Shown here: piece by piece, positions 24,101-35,863 of the stretch
How the letters are laid out: every line of letters begins with the position of its first letter
Numbering within the stretch: the stretch's first letter is position 1
Made by a program: the position numbers and the translations under genes
The notes under the pieces: model-generated
What the model was told of the DNA's origin: nothing
The model's input: only the letters and a program-made list of their open reading frames with translations
Database searches by the model: none
NCBI GenBank assembly: GCA_019843655.1
Contig: JACDQD010000005.1
Coordinates: 10,319,575 to 10,383,574 of the forward strand
Reading direction: 5' to 3'
DNA length: 64,000 nt
From: Lethocerus indicus
Taxonomy: Eukaryota > Arthropoda > Insecta > Hemiptera > Belostomatidae

Positions 24101-26987
24101 CGGGGCCATTGTCGTCTTCTAATCAAAATATTGCTCCTTCTCCTCCACTTCATCCTCCCTCGGCCCCGTTCAAATATTTAATCTTCGCCCTAAGCCTCCC
24201 GCCCCCGGCCTCACTTTTAGCCTGATTTCAGTTTTCGGTTTGAATATCTCTTTTCCTCGATCCAAAGAGTATTAAGTTTCCCTCTGAATTTCTCTGAATT
24301 AAGGAAAAATACCCGAACGGGATACTGCTAGAGAAGGTTGTGTTTCACAATCTTCGGCCATAAAAATAAACTTTTATGTTTCTTCGAACAATCTAAAAGT
24401 AAAATGTCTATTCCGAACGGAATAAACACCCTGACAGTTCAGGGTATTATGGTGATAGAGACGATGGCAGGAAGCCAAAAACACGAAGACTAGCGTAGTA
24501 TGAAATAAAGGGGACGAACACAAAATCAGACTGTGATCAGACAGGGGTGTTACAAAGCTACCCTAAGCCGAGAGAGATATGGATTGCTTAACGACAAGAC
24601 ATTACCCAAAGTTGAACCGTATTTGGGAAGATTCTAGTCCAGGCTAATATCAAACAATAATTAACATTAAATGTCAATGTTCCGGGATATGGGCCACCGT
24701 ACATGGCTTGTCAAAATATATTCCGATATTTCACAACACCTGTTGTGAAAAACACGAGTGTATGGAGTAACAGGAACTTGAATTATTCCGAGGGTGATAC
24801 TGTTACAATCATAATATATCACTCTACCCAATTTATCGCTACTCACTTTGATCCCATCCTAAACCGGTTTCGGTTTCTCGTCATTGGACCAGTAAATTAG
24901 TGGAGTTACAATAACATATTTCTTTAAGGGGGAAGAAAATATATTCCACCGGCAGCCGACATGCTCAGTTGCCTCACTAATTTACTGTCGGGAGTGCGAT
25001 GACAGAAAATCTCAAGCAGATTTATTCTGATATAAATATAATTTCGCGTAACATTTTCGGTTCCCGGTAACAAAAGCACGCCTCCAGCCATCATCAGTGC
25101 ACATTTTCCCATAATGTTATACAGTCGCGATAAATTTTTGCAGTAATTACATTCGCCCGACCAATCACCTCGGCTCGAAACACACCTCCCTTCTTATAAT
25201 TCTCCTCGCGTCGTAATTTTCTCATCACGAATTGACACCGGTTGCACAACAGGCGTCACGACCAACCAAGAGGGTTCCGCAAATAACAGAAAAAAAAGAG
25301 ACAGAGGAAAAGAGAAAAAAAGGAGACACTCCTCGATGCAATAACAATAACAGGCTGGACGGAGGGAACGGCTTGCACAACGCCCAGCGATGACATACTC
25401 GGACCGGGCGACAGTTGCGTAATGAGCCTGGATTAAATGTTTAAATGCCCCTCCCCGAGCTCTACCCTTTATTACTCAGTTTCAAGAGATAATTAACTCC
25501 AGCGGAGGCCGGTTATAAACATGTGCCGCTTTCTAAGGACAAGTCTAGGCGAATAATCGTTCATAATTCATCAGTTCTGAAAAGTTATGCAACTCACGCC
25601 TGACGGAAGTTTACGAACTCAAAGTGAAATATTTTAATCGCTCGTGCACAAATTTTCCATTAAACCTTATACCGACAATCTAATTTTATTGATAAGTCAA
25701 ATGTTCAAACTCTTCGTATATATTAATCATTAAACGGCGATGACATTCAAAACCCTCTTTGACCCACAAGATGGAAAACGTCTTTTGAGGTGTTGGGAAC
25801 TAAGCTCGAAATAGTGAATATTTAAATTCCTCAGAGCAGAAACTTTTAAGCAAATCTGCCTTAAGAGCGTTATAATGTTTAAGGCATTAGGCTTAATGTT
25901 TCACAGGCCCGAATGATATTATCCGTATCATTGAACAATTGAAATACATAAGGAACAGAGATCCTACACAAATAGCGGTACAATGGGGGTTGTGTTCAAA
26001 AACCAGATGCGCATTTTGAAGAATGTCTTCCACTATTCCGACAGTCATTACAACCCTACTAGTCTCAAGTATTGCCTCTCTCTTCAGAGGTGTGCTGATT
26101 CTATATTGATAAGTCCAGCTTTTTTAAGGGTCCAGCAACTCCTACACGCCCCAAATACGTGGAAGAATTACATATCCACGTATAACACTAGACTACACCA
26201 CTGCAAGTATTAAGGCATTAACGGTTCACACCGCAGGACAGGTATCCTTGACCAGAATGTGGAAAAGCGGCACTGATAATCCATTTTCATTTAAATGTGC
26301 TGATATAAAACAATGTAAAAGCAAGATTAATGAGGGACCATGCCCCAGAGCTTAAGACACGTCAATGAGAATGAAATGAATCGAATCTAAATTTGTCGTC
26401 CCTTAGTCCCCGAGTTCCTTCCCCTCCGAATTTCATGCGGCCCAGGCAACATCGTTCCCTTTTATTTTCGTGTTTTTTTTTATTTTTATTCCCGGCCTCT
26501 TCTTTTTTTTTCTAATAACAACCTTTTTGGTACACTGTATAACGACTTGACTTGTTAAACTTTCGGCGAGGGCGGTGAACTCCCTCCTCCCGGCGTCTCT
26601 TCGTTTAAAAAAGGGTGCCTCGAAATTGCGTCCTTATTGCCGCTCCCGCCGCCCCCGCCCGTCGAGCATACATTAGCGATTCCGTCGAAACATGCCCGTG
26701 TTCTTGTAATTCACTTTCTATATCTCACACACAACTCTTATATACCAGCGACTGGGACAATTTCAACAATCCCATTCCCGTAATTCACCTACAAACACTG
26801 CTCCCCAATGAGTTACTCTATACTTAGGTAAATTTTAAATCGATTCTCCAAAATCAGACAAGAATAGGCTACGGTTTCCTCGCTGTTTCAACAATTAATG
26901 ATTAATTGTAAAAAGTAATAATGCCCATACACACGATGTATGCCCAAAGGAGGATGCCCAAAAAACAAGTGCCAAAAGTGATTTAAT
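21141..26987. other. gene-free stretch with CpG-rich blocks
   Basis: AT-rich background with CpG-rich blocks at about 21740-22140, 23860-24230 and 26390-26690. A small hairpin with ACCCTGA arms lies near 24429-24446. At 24857-24874 the minus strand carries a short match to the CCGAAACCGGT word of the elements at 27.1 and 59.0 kb, too short to call. Frames of 60-90 residues show no recognisable domain. A T-rich run lies at about 26460-26515. Confidence 0.45.
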
Positions 26988-27227
26988 ATACCTGTTTTGT
27001 GGTCTGCGAGGGGTTGGAATACTGTAGGTTCGTGATGTTTCTGGTTATAAACCAGCGAGAGGAGACAGAAACATCACGAACCTACAGTATGCCAAAAGTG
27101 ACTAACACCGCTACTAAAGATGGCGAGCAGCCGAAACCGGTCTAGCAAAAGACCAAACCAGCGAGAGCAAACAGAAACACTCGATATCTACGGTATTCCA
27201 ACCCCTCGCAGACCACAAAACAGGTAT
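26988..27227. mobile_element. nested foldback built from partial Penelope/retrozyme-like copies
   Basis: Outer arms of 35 bases, 26988-27022 and 27193-27227, are perfect inverted repeats. A second pair of 25-base arms, 27019-27043 and 27066-27090, is also a perfect inverted repeat and nested at the left side. The arrangement reads as three partial copies of one unit. Copy a is inverted (about 27046 down to 26988). Copy b is direct (about 27049-27095). Copy c is direct (27114-27227) and carries the hammerhead-like core and the CCGAAACCGGTCTAG word. Copies b and c both contain AAACCAGCGAGAG followed by ACAGAAACA. A 12-base word TGCCAAAAGTGA is repeated at about 26970 and 27090. The family name is inference from the hammerhead-like core next to GAAACCGGT, a pattern known from Penelope-like elements and retrozymes. 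No reverse transcriptase is present here. Confidence 0.6.
27114..27162 (+). ncRNA. degenerate hammerhead-ribozyme-like core
   Basis: Reads CTAAAGA (27114-27120; hammerhead consensus CTGANGA, one mismatch), then a possible stem II of GGC/GCC around GAGCA (27122-27132), then GAAAC (27133-27137), then a possible stem III of GGTC and GACC enclosing an 8-base loop (27139-27154). The order core, stem II, GAAA, stem III is that of a type I hammerhead. The altered core base and an unpaired T at the foot of stem II suggest it is inactive or only weakly active. A related copy at 58.99-59.08 kb supports a common ancestor with an intact core. Confidence 0.4.
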
Positions 27228-28879
27228 TTTAAAATATATATTGATTCAACCCACAGGTTGAACCGGATCATTTTCTTCGCGTCAATAACGTACTGTCGCG
27301 ATAAGTGCACACTCCGTTGAACTTGGAAGGATAACTGGGGAGTGATTAATAAGATGTGAGAGTACAAAAAAGAGGAGGGAGTAAGAGGGGCCCAGATCCA
27401 GAAGAAAGGGGTGTAAATATCGATCTAAGCAGGGAAAGAGGGCGGTGCCTGGGTATCATTTAGCGGCCGAGAGTCCTAATGACCTAATTTGCGGCCCCTC
27501 CCGGTTCATTCTTCTCGATAATCAGCGCCGGGTCCCCGACCTGGCCCAACATCCTTCCACCCCCGGCCCTTGAACTTGGCCACCGCCCCCACTCATCAAT
27601 TCCAACTTTTTTAATCCCCATTCACCCACCCACCCCTCGACCTCGCCGCCCGCTAATTCCATTGGCTCAACTTTTTGTTTTGACTGAGATCGCTGGCACT
27701 TCCGTAGACGAAATTTCTATTATTTCATTGGAGAATACCAAGAATCTACCAAGAATTATGCGCCTACATTGCAATAGATAATTATTATATAACATCGCGT
27801 TATTGACGTGCGAATTTAAACATTTATGATAATATTTATTTATCAATTACTGGGGACGGTCCGATATTTCAATGACAAATAAGAATTAATTACGAAAAGA
27901 GATCTATAGTTCCGCGTATACAGTTCGGTCCGGAATTTCGTTCCATATCACGTCATATAATTCCACTGACAGGCGGTGAGACGCCCATACATAAGGGGAG
28001 TAGGTTCGGGATAATAAACAATTAAGGGGGGGAACTCCGATACCGCCGGCCAAAAGAGTTCAAATTCTGGCGACGGTCAAATATTCGTTAATCCGAAATT
28101 TGAATTAAAACTCCCGGATAAATTGAATTTGAACTCCCGTAGACACATTAGAATTGAATATTAAATAGTAAACCTGTTTATAACCATAATATATTACCAC
28201 GTAATAACGGACTGTCGAATGTCTATGATTACACCTTTCATAAATTCGTGGCTCTTTTAATTTCTGTCGGAAAATGGTAAATAGTTCGAAATATGAACCC
28301 GTAATTAATCACCTGACAGCGCGATAGGTGTACGTTATTAACTTATCCTCACTAGTTCCATTTCCTCTACGAATAGCGTTCTAAATGGATAGAAAGTGGT
28401 TCATTTAAATACCACTAAATACATATAATTCAGATATCAATTATGGGAAAGACAGAAAGGCAAAGATAAATTAATTCTAGTAAACGTTTGGGACACCATA
28501 AACAATTCATGGTACACTTTCAATTGTGTGGATGAACAAAGAATTGGAACGGATAAAATGACTTCATAAATCGAAAAATATTAATCTTACACAAAAACAA
28601 TTGGATGTATAATGTTTTACGGTACATATATGTGTTACGGTTTTATGGTTAATTAAGAACTAATATATTTTGAGTATTGACAAGAACTCTTCCGGTAATA
28701 GTTTATCAAGTGTTACTCTTAAATACAGATTTTTAAGAATCCGCGTTAAAGGATTCATTCAAGATAAATGGAATCGAAACCAATTTTTTTTAATGCCATT
28801 ACGAAGTAAATTCTCAAAAATTAGAATCGTCTATCTGTTAATTCTTGTTGGTGGGAGGGAAAGAAATACACATGTATGT
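27228..28879. other. gene-free stretch
   Basis: CpG-rich block at about 27390-27670, otherwise AT-rich. An 11-base tandem duplication (TACCAAGAATC then TACCAAGAATT) lies near 27738-27760. No gene recognised. Confidence 0.45.
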
Positions 28880-29110
28880 GCGGATTAGGTGGTGGTGAGG
28901 GTGGAGGTTCGGGCGAAGGGGCGACAGAGAGAGAGCGCCGCGACGCTCCGCCCCGCCCCGCATCGATCCCCCCTCGGGCCGACCGAGAGGCAGATAGAGG
29001 CGGACGCCGAGTGCGACAGAGAGGGCGGCAACATGGCGGCCGCCCCCCGTGTCTACATATCGCCTCCGATCATCCTCCCTCTCTCTCTCCCTCCCTCCCT
29101 CCCTCTCGGC
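28880..29110. promoter_or_regulatory. candidate PRE-like module (AACATGGCGGC with flanking GA and CT tracts)
   Basis: A near-consensus YY1/PHO site, AACATGGCGGC, at 29030-29040 sits between a GAGAG-bearing segment (about 28926-29025) and a CT-rich run (29075-29107) in CpG-rich DNA. This is the best match to a PHO-plus-GAGA arrangement in the window. An alternative is a CpG-rich promoter with a downstream YY1 element, since mammalian-style YY1 sites of this form lie near transcription starts. The long overlapping plus-strand frames here (137 and 158 aa) are Arg/Pro-rich shadows. Confidence 0.35.
29075..29107 (-). repeat. CT-rich (CTCC)n low-complexity tract
   Basis: About 33 bases of CTCTC and CCCT tetranucleotide repeat on the plus strand, GA-rich on the minus strand. 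Confidence 0.85.
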
Positions 29111-29399
29111 TTCCTTTTTCTTATTCCCGGTTTTCTTTTCCGCCGGCTTTCGGCGGCCACCCTCCCTGCCGCCTTGCCGCCGCCGCCTCAGCTACCCCGC
29201 AACACCATCGTATTGAACCGACGCTATGCCCCCGCGCCCGCATACACCCGACACCTTATCGATACTTTTCATCGCACAATGATTTTTTTTTACCTTTGCT
29301 GAATGCATTATTTTTCCACGTGAATGACTCGATAAAAGAAACCACCCAATGATGGCACTTTTGACAAATGAAAACAGTTTACGGCTTCGGACTAAGGAG

Positions 29400-29720
29400 A
29401 TCTCTTGGCCAGTGGCGTTTAAGCCGACGCGGGGGGATAATGGATGGGTAAGAGAGGAAAGGGACTGAACGAGTGGATTAGGATGAGGAGAAAGTCGGGA
29501 GTGGAACTTCAGGAACCGGGATTTTGCGACTTCGTCGACTGGTGGTATGTTGAGGTCATTGTGGAATGTTCGGTTAGAAACATACCAGGGAGCATTAAGG
29601 ATGGTACGAAGGACTTTTGACTGGAATCTCTGAACTCGATGTTGGATTGTCAGTTTGTTGCCTATTGTATGTTTTGATGTCCTTTTCAAAAGAGGTCTCA
29701 ACAGTTCAAATTTACTAATA
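29400..29720 (-). mobile_element. jockey-type non-LTR retrotransposon, C-terminal remnant
   Basis: The minus-strand frame ending downstream at 29192 contains, from about 29632, VQRFQSKVLRTILNAPWYVS followed by NRTFHNDLNIPPV and RFHSRL-like and PHPNPLV words. This is the conserved tail that follows the reverse transcriptase domain in insect jockey-clade elements. Upstream residues RPLLKRTSK...GNKLTI (about 29645-29700) correspond to a stretch that in intact elements is separated from QRFQSK by a segment including the WTYGIQLWG-type motif. That segment is missing here, so there is an internal deletion with the frame kept. There is no catalytic YADD region, endonuclease or ORF1. The 5' part is lost by truncation, as is typical of non-LTR copies. 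Homology fades by about 29400, and the frame beyond it is chance. It is a dead fragment with no expected function. Confidence 0.85.
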
Positions 29721-32700
29721 TGTATTATGATATGTTCTTTTCTGTCACCTATGGGGGTTCCCGCAATGGTAATGAAAAAATACGTTATACGTTACTTAAC
29801 TATTCTCCATACCTGAGACGGAGGCACACACACAAACATTGAACTCCTATGGTCTAAGTGTGAACTCCCTAATAGCGATAGCTTCATAATTCGAAATAAG
29901 ACTATTTGAAATTAATTGAAAACGAAAATAAAATATATGTAACTAAGGCAAGTAATATAAGAAATGTAACAATAAGAAATTAATAGAATAAGAACCTCTA
30001 AGAAGAACTTTCTTTCAAATTTTGGATGCAATTTTCATATTCCAGGTAAGCCAATACAACGCAAAAATACATACCGAGTATGTGGGATTGCTTATTTCTA
30101 AACGGGTTATCTATCTATCGGAATATACAAACAATTATTTACATATCTGGAAACTAACAGGGAGGTGATGTATAACAAAATTACGGCCTGCTGTACAGAG
30201 TATTCGCCGAGTAGTCGGGAAAAAAATAAATTATGTGCGGGGAATAACAAAAACTCAGAAGTTTGGGGAAAAAACTTCCAAAGAAGAAGTAACATCTTCT
30301 GCCCGGAGCAGCGTAATCAAGATTTCCTGGTGAATTGAGGGATTAACTTTCTTTTATGATAAAATAAAGCTGGCTTTACTTCTCTGGGCGAGGCAAAAAT
30401 AATACAGGCGTTTTAACCGTCAGCTATTTTACTTAACAGGAGGGACTAACTCGCGTACCAGTCTACTTTACAAAACCTTTCAACAAAATATGAAATGAAC
30501 CGTGAACGCGCGCAAAAATATTGTTAAAAAACAATTTTCCTTAATACGGTTCATTCATCTTACATTTAATAGGAAATGTGTCTGTATTTTCGTTTTAATG
30601 CGAACGAAAATAATGTGTTCAAGTTCAAAGCTGATTCTATCTTCTCACCCTATTTTTGATTAGTCATTAATCTTACACACATTAATAGTTTCTTATAGAC
30701 TACGGCGGTACATCAGGCATATTCAAGCAAATGATTCAAGTTCAAACTCCACCTGTCCAAAACGACCCCACACATTAGCTGGTATTCTTAGCAATATTTA
30801 ATAATAGATGCCGCATTATGGATACAGTATAATGATTGCAATTTTACGCTGCTATTGACCTCAGAGAAGTATTCTTTCACTTGACGCATTGAAATCTGTA
30901 GAAGCACGTATCTGAAGACAAAGGTACCGACCTGTGAACTTTTTACGAATGGAAAATTTTATCAAGAAAGAATGCATGTAAAAGGTATACACGAGAATCT
31001 GTAAGAAGTCGATTCTACGCTTCGGGAATCAAATGAAATACTTTTCACGGGAATTTCAAAAGAATTCCTTTTCTCCAGCGTGAGGAACGAAGAGGAAAAG
31101 GGACAGAAAGAGAGAGAGAGAGTGGAGAGAACGGACTAGTGCAAAAGAGAGAGGGGAAGAAACGGCGAGAGGGAGAGGAGAGAAAGGCTCTGGGGCCTCG
31201 ATTGTGAAATTGTGATGGAACACCACTCTTGAATATTAAAACTCTTGTAGGTACTCAGGGAAATGAATGTTCTTTGAGTTTTCCGAGGAACACTAAGACT
31301 TCATCAGCTGATGTTCAGCGCAAAGATTTTATATCCGACGCATTACGCGGCGCGTTTCCACAGTTCGGATTTCGTCGCCAAGTACATTTGAAAATAAATC
31401 CACTTTTAAATTATTCGAAAATCATATGAATTTACGGAGAGGTTTTTAATCCGACAAAAGAAATCTTTTAGTTCTTTTTTAAACCCGACCAGAATCGGAG
31501 GGAGTGACAAAGACTCTTGACAAGTATGTCTTTACCTTGTTCCAGAAATAGAGAAATACATTAATATGCAAATACGAAAATGAGATGAGATTAACACACT
31601 CAGAGCATTTACAATTTTAAGTGATTATCTACACTAAATTATAATTCAAAATAAAAACGATCGCGTTTTATAACATATATTTTTATTTATTCTACTATGT
31701 AACACTATTTATTATAAGAAAAGAACGAAAGGTTAAAAGGTATTACCCCATATATTGTAGTTTGATACAATATACATGCTGGCAATGCTGATTACGAATC
31801 AATGCAATAAAAAAACAATTATTTTTATTTACCGACACGTATTTAGTTTTATCTTATGCTCAATCATGTCACTAATTAATCATCGAGGTAATTTGGTGAG
31901 TGGTGGTGGAGAATTACATGAATGTGAAGCGCCCATTTCTTCGATGACAAGTCTCCGTCCGGGTAAATGAAATACTTTATTGAATCCTTTTTTGTTCGGA
32001 GAAGGGAAAAGCGGGCGCTTATATTTTCTAGCTATTATTCTCCCGACGTTCCCCGTTCTATCTCTCCTCTTCTGCCGGACTCCTTATGCTCAATTACACT
32101 CGAGTTCAGACAAAGGGAAAAGCGATGGCAATTATAATGAAGAACGTTTCTCGTAGGCCCTCTCCCCCTCCGTCTCCCTCCACTTCTCCTTTGAGACCTC
32201 GGTTATATCGGAAGAAAAAGGAGGATGATAAAGCAGGAGGGATGTAGTAATAGGGTGCCGGGCCTCGTATTGAATTTTAGGCGGGCAGAAAGTTTCGAAA
32301 ATAAAACTTCCAAAAATTCCAACGTATCCCCATGAAAACAGAAATATATAATAAAATTTCCGATTGTCTCGCGGTAAAGGAAACGCTACTCGGGTCTACC
32401 CTGAAAGTTACTAAAGTAAATCCAAAACCACTTTGGTCATAATATAAAATTTAGTCATGCATAAAGATTATTAATTAAATTAAGTCATACCACTGAAACA
32501 ATATATCTGAATATCTATAGATGCTTTCAGTTGAAATTTATCCAGGGATCCGGATATAATTGACCTCCACGTACAAGGATAAGAGAAAGGTCTTCGCTGT
32601 CGCAATTCTCAATTAATTGTAAATTTTAAGACATGTATATGGTTGTAATAAACCGCAAATACCTCTCTTCGTTAAAAATGTATACAAGAATAAGTTCTCT

Positions 32701-32919
32701 GAAAATAGGACTTAACATAGTCTTAACATTCTATCCATAATAATCGTAAGAGTAAATATTATGTTTGGTAATGAAAATGAGGAGGAGTAATAAAAAGGAA
32801 TAATGGTGAAACCAAATACAGGTGGGAACCGAAGATTTAAAACCAAAAGGACTTAGCTGCAAAAGTAGGAAACCAGAAAAAAAACAGAAGGAGGGATTGG
32901 ATAAAAAATAAGGAGGGGG
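29721..32919. other. gene-free AT-rich stretch
   Basis: AT-rich with a short GA-rich tract at about 31080-31190 (GAGAGA run at 31109-31122) and CpG-containing patches at 31320-31390 and 32000-32280. No frame is recognisable. Confidence 0.45.
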
Positions 32920-35820
32920 GTGGTCCTTCTTAAGGGGCAGTCAAAACATTAAGCGGGTTGGGGGAACGGGGGCAGTGCGAAACACCGTTTTAAGTAATTC
33001 AAGCCGCCCCGGCTATCACCCCCTCTTTCTCTCCTTTAGTTAAAAAAGAGCTTCATTGAGACTTTCCCGCTAGTACTACACCGCCGCCCGCCTAATTTCC
33101 TTGCCCCCCTTTTGGCCCCTGACCCAGTCTTAAGTTTCTTTATTAAAAAAAAAAATGAATGAAAGAAAGGGAAAAATGGAGGAGAAAAAAAAGGACGGAG
33201 ATGAAAAAGGAGGGGAGAGGGTCGGCTTCGATCCCTCGCCTCGAGGTTTGTATCAATTAACGTGGAGACCTACTGGCAGGACCCAGACACTCTTTAACCC
33301 AATTTTTTCCGTGTCCCCCCCGTTTCTCCACCCCCCCCAAAGCTCTGCTCCATTCAGAAATCGAACCGCTATTACGCGGCATAAGTAGGAGGAGTAAGCG
33401 TCACTCGATTTGGTCTGCTTTCAATTACGTGCGAGTAGACAGACAGTTCAATTTATAATATACTAATTCCTACTTATATACTTTGTTATATGCTTAATAA
33501 TATTGGTTTACCACCGAAACAAATAATGCATGAAATGAGATATGGGTGGTTTTTGAGCACTGCGACATAACAGAACAACGAAGAATAAGAAATTAAGAAT
33601 CGGGATTATAAATTATGATAAGGCAACCTATAACTCGTCATTTACCCTCATAGTTACACCCTGGCAATATACACTGTAATAAATTCAATAACGTAGTTGA
33701 CATCCGACATGCCTCAGTGAATGGTACTGTCCAAGCTTAACATAGAGTAGATAGAAATACAAACGAGAAGTAAAATTCGCCGATAAATACTTTAATGTTA
33801 AATGTATAATGTATACAAAATTATATCATTGCCGAGGTAAGGTAGGCAGCTAAGATTTAGGAGAATTATGAATGAGAGTGGGGTGCGGTAGGCCGGTGGG
33901 GACTCGAGGGAAGCGGGAAGGAGGGCGGCGGTTTCAATTCTAATTACACGGAAGAGGAAGGGGGTGGGTGAATTTCGAGGGTGGGCTTCATCTTGACTCA
34001 GGTCGGGGCTTTTAATTGTGTCACTGGTTCACCGAGCGTTCCGCGTTTTTTTTCCTCCCCCGGACCCGCTTCCAGAGGAAGGCCGTTTCAAAGCCGACCC
34101 CCCTCCCTCTCATCGCTTTATCCGGAAACTACTTATTAGCGCGAAATGGAAAGAGTGAAAGGGAAAGAGGGAAATGGCCGTTAGAGGGGGACAGAAGGGA
34201 GATAGAGAGTGCCGGATTAAAAGGGTTAGCCCCCGGGGCGAGGCCCCGGGGGTGATTATGTAAAACGGCCCTTCTAAGATACCGACACTTACTGTTTTCG
34301 AGCCCAGTGAGGACTCACTTAGTTCTCCCCTTTCCACAGACCTGCATAACTTAAATGTGTCAGATTTTTACGTTTTTCTTGTCTGCTACTAATTTCGAAC
34401 GTTACGTTTGTTCTTAAAAAAAATCGTTTCGTTTGTTCAACAACTTCTGCTTCCGTGTTTGATAAATAAGACGTATAAATGCGAGTTTAATATCCTCTAT
34501 TTCTTAGTATGCAATTTTTTAAGTCGCATAAATGAATATAAGGCATATTCTTGAGCTATTATATTAAGCAAGAAGAGCAACAATAATATTACAGACCTTA
34601 GAAGTGTCTAAATGATTAGTATTTAAAATAGACATACTTATCTACATTATATGCATAGTTTTATCATCAAAAACAAATAATATATAACATACAATTTCCT
34701 CACTCGCGGTAATTATTCCTTTCGTAACTTCCAACTAATATACCTCATTATTACCAATAATATTTCATATTACTGTATACCATATAATTATTGGGAGCTG
34801 TATATTCTGTATGGAATTAATAACGGAGTATTAGCCTGGATTATAACGAGGATTTGCCGGTATCGATTCATCATCAGCCGTGGGGAGGCCGCGAGCTGGA
34901 TGTAACGGCCGACCGCTTATCAACGACCGGCGGAGCGCCGATGTCATCGCCGCCCGACTGATTGACAGACGCGATGAAAATACACGGTATCCCTCTTAGC
35001 CGCCCTCCGGGGCGAGAGGAATATATGATGCTATGGAGACGGACAGAGCGCGGGAGAGAGAGAGTCAAATACCTACAATGTTAATGACGGGGTGTCCCCC
35101 CCCACCAACCGAATCACACCCCTGACTTCGTTGGGAATTAAACTTTCAATAGAGGACCACGGCAGCTGAGAACAGCACTCAAATAAAATATTATTATAAT
35201 GTTATTGCACCAAAATATTCTAATCTGTTTAACAGACAGAGTATTTTACCTTTGCGTGCGTACAAAACGAACAATGACAATCTGCTATATAAGGTCGACA
35301 AGTAAGAATATTGAAATACAAATTAGCAGGATTAAGCGTATTCACTTACGCATTCACCCCTCAAATGAGTGTTATGAGCCCTATTATCCTACATGCATTA
35401 ATAGTGGCGACGATAGATGACAATTTATTCGAAATTATTTTGTTCAATCGGGTTATTGAGGAATTTAAAACTCGATTCTTGTCCAGAACGAATGAAAAGG
35501 TTAATAATAATCATAGCTCAGTAATGCAATAACGGGAAATAAGGAAACTGATCCAATTCCGTTTCCTCCCGAATGGAGTTCTCGGAGCGGCCGCGTCACC
35601 GGATTTTTTTTTACCTCCCTCTTCATCTCCGAATACTTCGGATCCGCGGAGCCAATAAAGTTCGCCCGGCATATTAGATACGCCAACAGGTAAAATATAA
35701 GCCGCATATTTGCCGGGAAGGAAGAAGAGGGGTGAACGGGGGGGGGCGGACGAAGGAGTGGGAGTTCCAATCTCCCGCGAAAATGAGATTCTCCCGTAGC
35801 ACATGTTTCCATAAATTAGA
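32920..35820. other. series of CpG-rich blocks, no gene
   Basis: CpG- and GC-rich blocks at about 32920-33390, 33870-34340, 34860-35120 and 35560-35800. AT-rich DNA (34350-34850) with many TAAT/ATTA words lies between. An A-rich run is at 33144-33155. Frames on both strands show low-complexity Pro/Ser/Arg composition and overlap antisense. Confidence 0.45.
34230..34252. repeat. GC-only perfect hairpin
   Basis: A 10-base stem, CCCCCGGGGC pairing with GCCCCGGGGG, around a 3-base GAG loop. The arm is itself near-palindromic. Such a stem would form readily in single-stranded DNA or RNA. It is followed by GTGATTATG, not a T-run, so it does not look like a bacterial-type terminator. Role unknown. 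Confidence 0.6.
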
Positions 35821-35863
35821 GTGAGAGAGAGCGAGAGAGAAAAAGAGAGAGAGAGAGAGAGAG
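35821..35863 (+). repeat. GA-rich microsatellite
   Basis: Imperfect (GA)n with an AAAAGAGA interruption, followed by further GA-rich, GGGAAGG-rich DNA to about 35970. Low-complexity frames of 90-161 residues over it are artefacts of the strand bias. Confidence 0.85.

Noticed and set aside
24857..24874. minus-strand CCGAAACCGGTTTAGG, similar to the hammerhead-associated word
   Set aside because: The match is about 14-16 bases, with no CTGANGA-type core or AACCAGCGAG sequence around it. Possibly a very old copy, but chance cannot be excluded.
28876..29352. 158- and 137-residue frames on the plus strand
   Set aside because: Two overlapping frames of the same GC-rich block, Arg/Pro-rich, with no recognisable motif. 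They arise from stop-poor CpG-rich DNA.
33221..33250. GGCTTCGATCCCTCGCC, similar to a tRNA T-loop
   Set aside because: No matching A-box, anticodon arm or acceptor stem could be fitted upstream.
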